The position numbers and the translations under genes were made by a program. The notes beneath the pieces are model-generated. The model was not told the DNA's origin and ran no database searches. It saw only the letters and a program-made list of their open reading frames with translations. A stretch of 64,000 nucleotides of DNA from Enoplosus armatus (Eukaryota; Chordata; Actinopteri; Centrarchiformes; Enoplosidae), in contig NC_092181.1 of the NCBI RefSeq assembly GCF_043641665.1, forward strand, positions 5,556,921-5,620,920, in the 5' to 3' direction. Position 1 is the stretch's first letter; each line of letters begins with the position of its first letter. This document shows, piece after piece, positions 60,952 through 64,000 of this stretch.

Positions 60952-61024
60952 GACCACGTGGCCTAATGGGCAAGGCGTGTGACTTCGGATCAGAAGATTG
61001 AGGGTTTGAGTCTCTTCGTGGTTG
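60952..61024 (+). pseudogene. tRNA-Arg(TCG) copy 2, probably inactive
   Basis: Same 73-base frame as copy 1, but with a G-G mismatch in the anticodon stem (TGTGA/TCAGA). The B box is altered (GGTTTGAGTCTC in place of GGTTCGAGTCCC). The acceptor still pairs. Loss of the invariant C56 should weaken both transcription and folding. Confidence 0.75.
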
Positions 61025-61328
61025 AATTCTCCACCTTTATATCACAAAATCTGAGGAACAGTGCTTCCTTCTCATATACAAAACATGTTCTTCACAGCAG
61101 TTCAGCCAAAGACAGGCTTGGAGATGATCACACCTGATAAACATTGAAAACCGGCCCACTTCCTTCCTGGTGTAATTCTGTAACAAAGTTTGCCTAGTGC
61201 TAACAACGTCATTGGGTTCAACTCATGACTAAACCTCCAAAAGGATCCTTTGTTTTCTTCCATCCCTGATTAAACACACTGGAACCTTTTGGGGTTTTTC
61301 TGTCATACAAAACATCCAGAAGGGTCCT

Positions 61329-61401
61329 TTGTTTTTAGCTCAGATGGTCAAAGCGTGGAGCTAATAACACCAAGGTCATGGCTTCAACCCCCATACTGGC
61401 C
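61329..61401 (+). pseudogene. Decayed tRNA-Ile(AAT)-like sequence, copy 2
   Basis: Sequence nearly identical to the copy at 60502-60574, with the same unpaired 5' acceptor strand (CTTTGTTTTTA) and altered B box. The two therefore descend from one already decayed copy by duplication of the unit. Confidence 0.6.
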
Positions 61402-61659
61402 AGTGATAGTCATTTAACAAGTCAAGGTGACTGCTGATCAAATGCAAAGCAAGTCCTTCACAGTTTAAGCTGTTAACTGACGCCGGTTTGCAGTGTAGTC
61501 CTCATCTGGAAGGTGGTCACTCCGGACTAAACCTCCAAATGGATCATTTATTTTTTTTGCCCCTGATTAAACATTTAAAAATGGATCCATTGGCCACTGA
61601 TTGTTCTTTAATATGTCAATAAGTCTGCGACTGTTGCAAGATAAAGCCAAGCTGCAACT

Positions 61660-61732
61660 GACCACGTGGCCTAATGGACAAGGCGTCTGACTTCGGATCA
61701 GAAGATTGAGGGTTCGAGTCCCTTCGTGGTTG
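61660..61732 (+). tRNA. tRNA-Arg (anticodon TCG), copy 3
   Basis: 73 bases with all stems intact and the same A box, anticodon TCG and T-loop TTCGAGT as copy 1; it differs from copy 1 only at G in the T-arm side (ATTGAGGG versus ATTAAGGG). It is the copy closest to the vertebrate consensus. There is no T4 terminator in the next 30 bases. Confidence 0.9.
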
Positions 61733-61959
61733 AATGCTCCACCTTTATATCACAAAATCTGAGGAACAGTGCAGTGGTTGAAACCTCTTGATTGATATCA
61801 GGAAAGACCTGACAAGCAAAGAGATGCAAATCCAGAGAGAAAAAGGGACTAAGCAGAGCTGAAATGGAGGCTGGAACCACGTCAGGACCCCACCTGTCCA
61901 TGTCTCTGTCTGAGGTACATGAGTTTTTATGGATATGTGGTGTATCGTGGTGGTAACAG

Positions 61960-62312
61960 TCTGCTGCTGATGGTGCCCCTGTGCATGACCAGCACATCGT
62001 GCAGAGGGTGAAGGTCATTGTCCATGATGCTCCACAGTTTGCGCTATTGTCCTCTGTGACACCCCCACTGAAGAATCCAGCTCCACCCTCCAGAACAGAA
62101 CCAGCCTTCCCGATGAGCTTGTTGATTCTATTGGTGTCCTCACCCTGCCGCCCCAGCACACGACAGCAGAGAAAATACCACTGGCTACTACAGACTGGTA
62201 GAACGTCCTCAGCACGGTACTGCCGACCAAGGTTGTGTTCTCAGCATTGGTCAAGGTATAATTTCCCACCGGGGATCAATAAAGTATTTCTGATTCTGAT
62301 TCTGATTTACTA
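61960..62312 (-). mobile_element. LINE debris: reverse transcriptase C-terminal piece and short tail
   Basis: The minus strand encodes, in broken frames, LRTFYQSVVASGIFSAVVCW followed by GGR and then NRINKLIGKAGSVL, a motif near the end of teleost L2/Rex-type LINE polymerases. At the right end the plus strand reads GGGGATCAATAAAGTATTTC plus (TGATTC)n, the usual LINE tail but on the opposite strand. Two fragments therefore seem to abut in inverted orientation. Non-functional. Confidence 0.6.
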
Positions 62313-64000
62313 GCCAATGACAATATTGTATGTGAGGCGTATATTGTAGGTCAGATCACAATGTAGAGCTTTAACACAGTAGGTCAACCACACACTGTAC
62401 ATACATGGAACCATATATTTTCGTCAGTAAGAGGGGATCATATGGGATCTTAATTATCCAAACAATATTGTGTTTCTTACTAAATATGAGGTGCATATGT
62501 TTATGTAGGAAAATATGGCACAGAGAAGGACCGAGCACAGGTTTTGTGGTAAAGTATGGTGGAAGTATGTGAGGCAGAGATTTTTAAATTGTACCTTTCT
62601 GAGGAGTGGTGTCAGTGTACATGGAGCTGCGCCCACACAGCAGTACGGCCAAACTAAGAATTCACCACCTACCTGTTTGAGTGGGTGGGGTAGTAGAGCT
62701 TCTTGATAGACAGACGGATGAATACACACTCAGATAGAGGGAGTGTGTGTGTGTGTGGGTCGGGGGGGGGGCTTACATCCTCCACACCCCGCCATGTCTG
62801 ACCGGTCAGTGCCTATTTGGGTCAATTTAAGCACCAAATCTGTTTTCTCACTTTTTGAGATAAAACGTTTTTGTTTTGTTTTACCGATAGTGAAGTAAGG
62901 GGTCAACCCTTTGATCAGTAAATAATGAATGAGGTAGGAACTAGTGACTGGGTCACTGACTCAGTTAAGTTTAGGGCCCTGATGAGTCAGTGACCTAAAT
63001 GGACAGCCTGGTAAATGGAAAAATGGTCTACATTTATACTGTGCTTTTATCCAAAGTACTTAACAGTTTGCGTCTCTCTCATCCATTAACACTCACTGAT
63101 GGCAGCGAGCTACCATGCAAGGCACTTGGACCTATAGTCTAATGCCGTGTGCACAACCGACTCTCTGTCGGATAAATGGAGACCGGAAGTCATTCATTGC
63201 ATTGGAGGATGAATGACAGACAAAAACGGATTAGTGCTCCCCCCTTGCAGCCATTGGATTTACTGGCCATTGGATCACAGATTTGTTGGATTTTTCCAAA
63301 CCCTGCGTTGGAACTGGATCATCAGTACAACTGGAATTAGGAAGCCCTGTAATAAACAATATGTGGGCTTTTTGTAGACAAAAAAGCTTTGAGCTTCTTT
63401 TCCACAGCAAAGTGTTCATGGTTAATTTTTTTTCAACCAATTCCCTCCAAAATGTATTATTATCAGGGGGCTTTGCCTTTCATGAGCACAAGCCAAGCTA
63501 CGCATTTTGGTCACAATAACTGTCTGCTGTGGGGTCATAAAGGCAGGATACCTGGATACTTCATGTTGTTCTGCTGGCTCCGCCCAATCTGCTGATTGCG
63601 TCAACAAAAACAGAATCCACCCAATTAGTTCAGCAAGTTGTGCATGTGGCATAACAGCCAGCTGGTACTGATCAGCTCACATCCTGAACTACAACATGAT
63701 GCTACACTTTCAGTGTATATGTTGCACACTACTGCACATGCTGCTCTGATGTTCAGATGTGACCCAAATTACTTATACCTGTCTAAAAGTCCCATAGGAA
63801 TTTGTATACTCTGAACAAATATGTCCACAATATAAATCGACACAATAAGAATGATAAATGGCAAAATGTGCAATGTATTGTAAAAATGTGACATTTGTCT
63901 AAAAAAAATGCATTGCTTTGATCATGCATTCTCGATTTGTCATTGACCATATGTCTAGAATGAACATATGAAGTTTGTGCCATTAAACTGACATAGACAT
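62313..64000. other. Right-end spacer; no gene seen
   Basis: Contains a short (TG)n and G9 run at about 62740-62770. Short open frames on both strands match no family I know and show no splice pattern. Confidence 0.5.

Larger units (their letters stand above)
60119..61771 (+). repeat. Tandem repeat carrying tRNA-Arg and tRNA-Ile-like sequences
   Basis: Unit 1 starts near 60119, unit 2 near 60940 and unit 3 near 61648. Units 1 and 2 each contain a tRNA-Arg(TCG) copy, the block AAAGNCAGGCTTGGAGATG, the block TTCCTTCCTGGTGTAATTCT, a tRNA-Ile-like copy and the TGTTAACTGACG block. Unit 3 is truncated about 40 bases after its tRNA. Unit length is about 820 bp for unit 1 (with a 153-bp insertion) and about 708 bp for unit 2. 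Confidence 0.85.

Noticed and set aside
1..64000. CRISPR arrays, operons, toxin-antitoxin or phage-type modules
   Set aside because: None seen. The sequence is vertebrate nuclear DNA with spliceosomal introns, and the only tandem arrays are microsatellites, the coding minisatellite and the tRNA units.

Overview
The window is nuclear DNA from a ray-finned fish, most likely a percomorph teleost. Genes are widely spaced and split by GT-AG introns. The spacers hold (TG)n arrays and teleost-type repeats, and the recognisable genes are vertebrate ones. I see no prokaryotic operon, CRISPR array or viral genome. All exon structures were read by hand from splice sites and checked for reading phase; none has transcript support.

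Layout. (1) 1-14.2 kb is a C2H2 zinc-finger cluster. A first exon runs off the left edge on the minus strand. A 548-aa gene lies on the minus strand (2057-5128). A 1759-aa gene lies head-to-head with it on the plus strand (6056-14168). The three lead exons resemble each other. (2) 16.1-26.8 kb holds a vwa7-like gene on the minus strand, with 17 coding exons (926 aa), a non-coding first exon and a TATA box. Its introns carry several repeats. (3) 26.8-31.9 kb is a spacer with one clear inverted-repeat MITE. (4) 31967-33397 is a ptgdr2-like prostaglandin D2 receptor. (5) 38.4-58.3 kb is one calcium-binding-protein gene of the CaBP family, probably cabp2. It has two alternative 5' ends, a caldendrin/CaBP4-like pair of exons and a second start 12 kb downstream, which join the same five EF-hand exons. 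(6) 58.4-59.5 kb is a decayed fragment of a very large interferon-inducible GTPase gene (GVIN/VLIG type) on the minus strand. (7) 60.1-61.8 kb is a tandem repeat carrying three tRNA-Arg(TCG) copies and two decayed tRNA-Ile(AAT)-like copies. One repeat unit has a piggyBac-like MITE inserted at TTAA. (8) The right end has LINE debris and no gene.

The genes do not form a pathway. The zinc-finger genes are probable nuclear DNA-binding proteins, the vwa7-like protein is secreted or surface-anchored, ptgdr2 is a lipid-mediator GPCR, and the CaBP is a neuronal or sensory Ca2+ sensor. The ptgdr2-CaBP neighbourhood recalls human 11q12-q13, where PTGDR2, CABP2 and CABP4 lie. I found no unmistakably new system. 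The points most worth a second look are the two-promoter CaBP gene, the 66/72-bp coding repeat in the large zinc-finger protein, the missing toggle tryptophan and long third loop of the receptor, and the tRNA tandem repeat.
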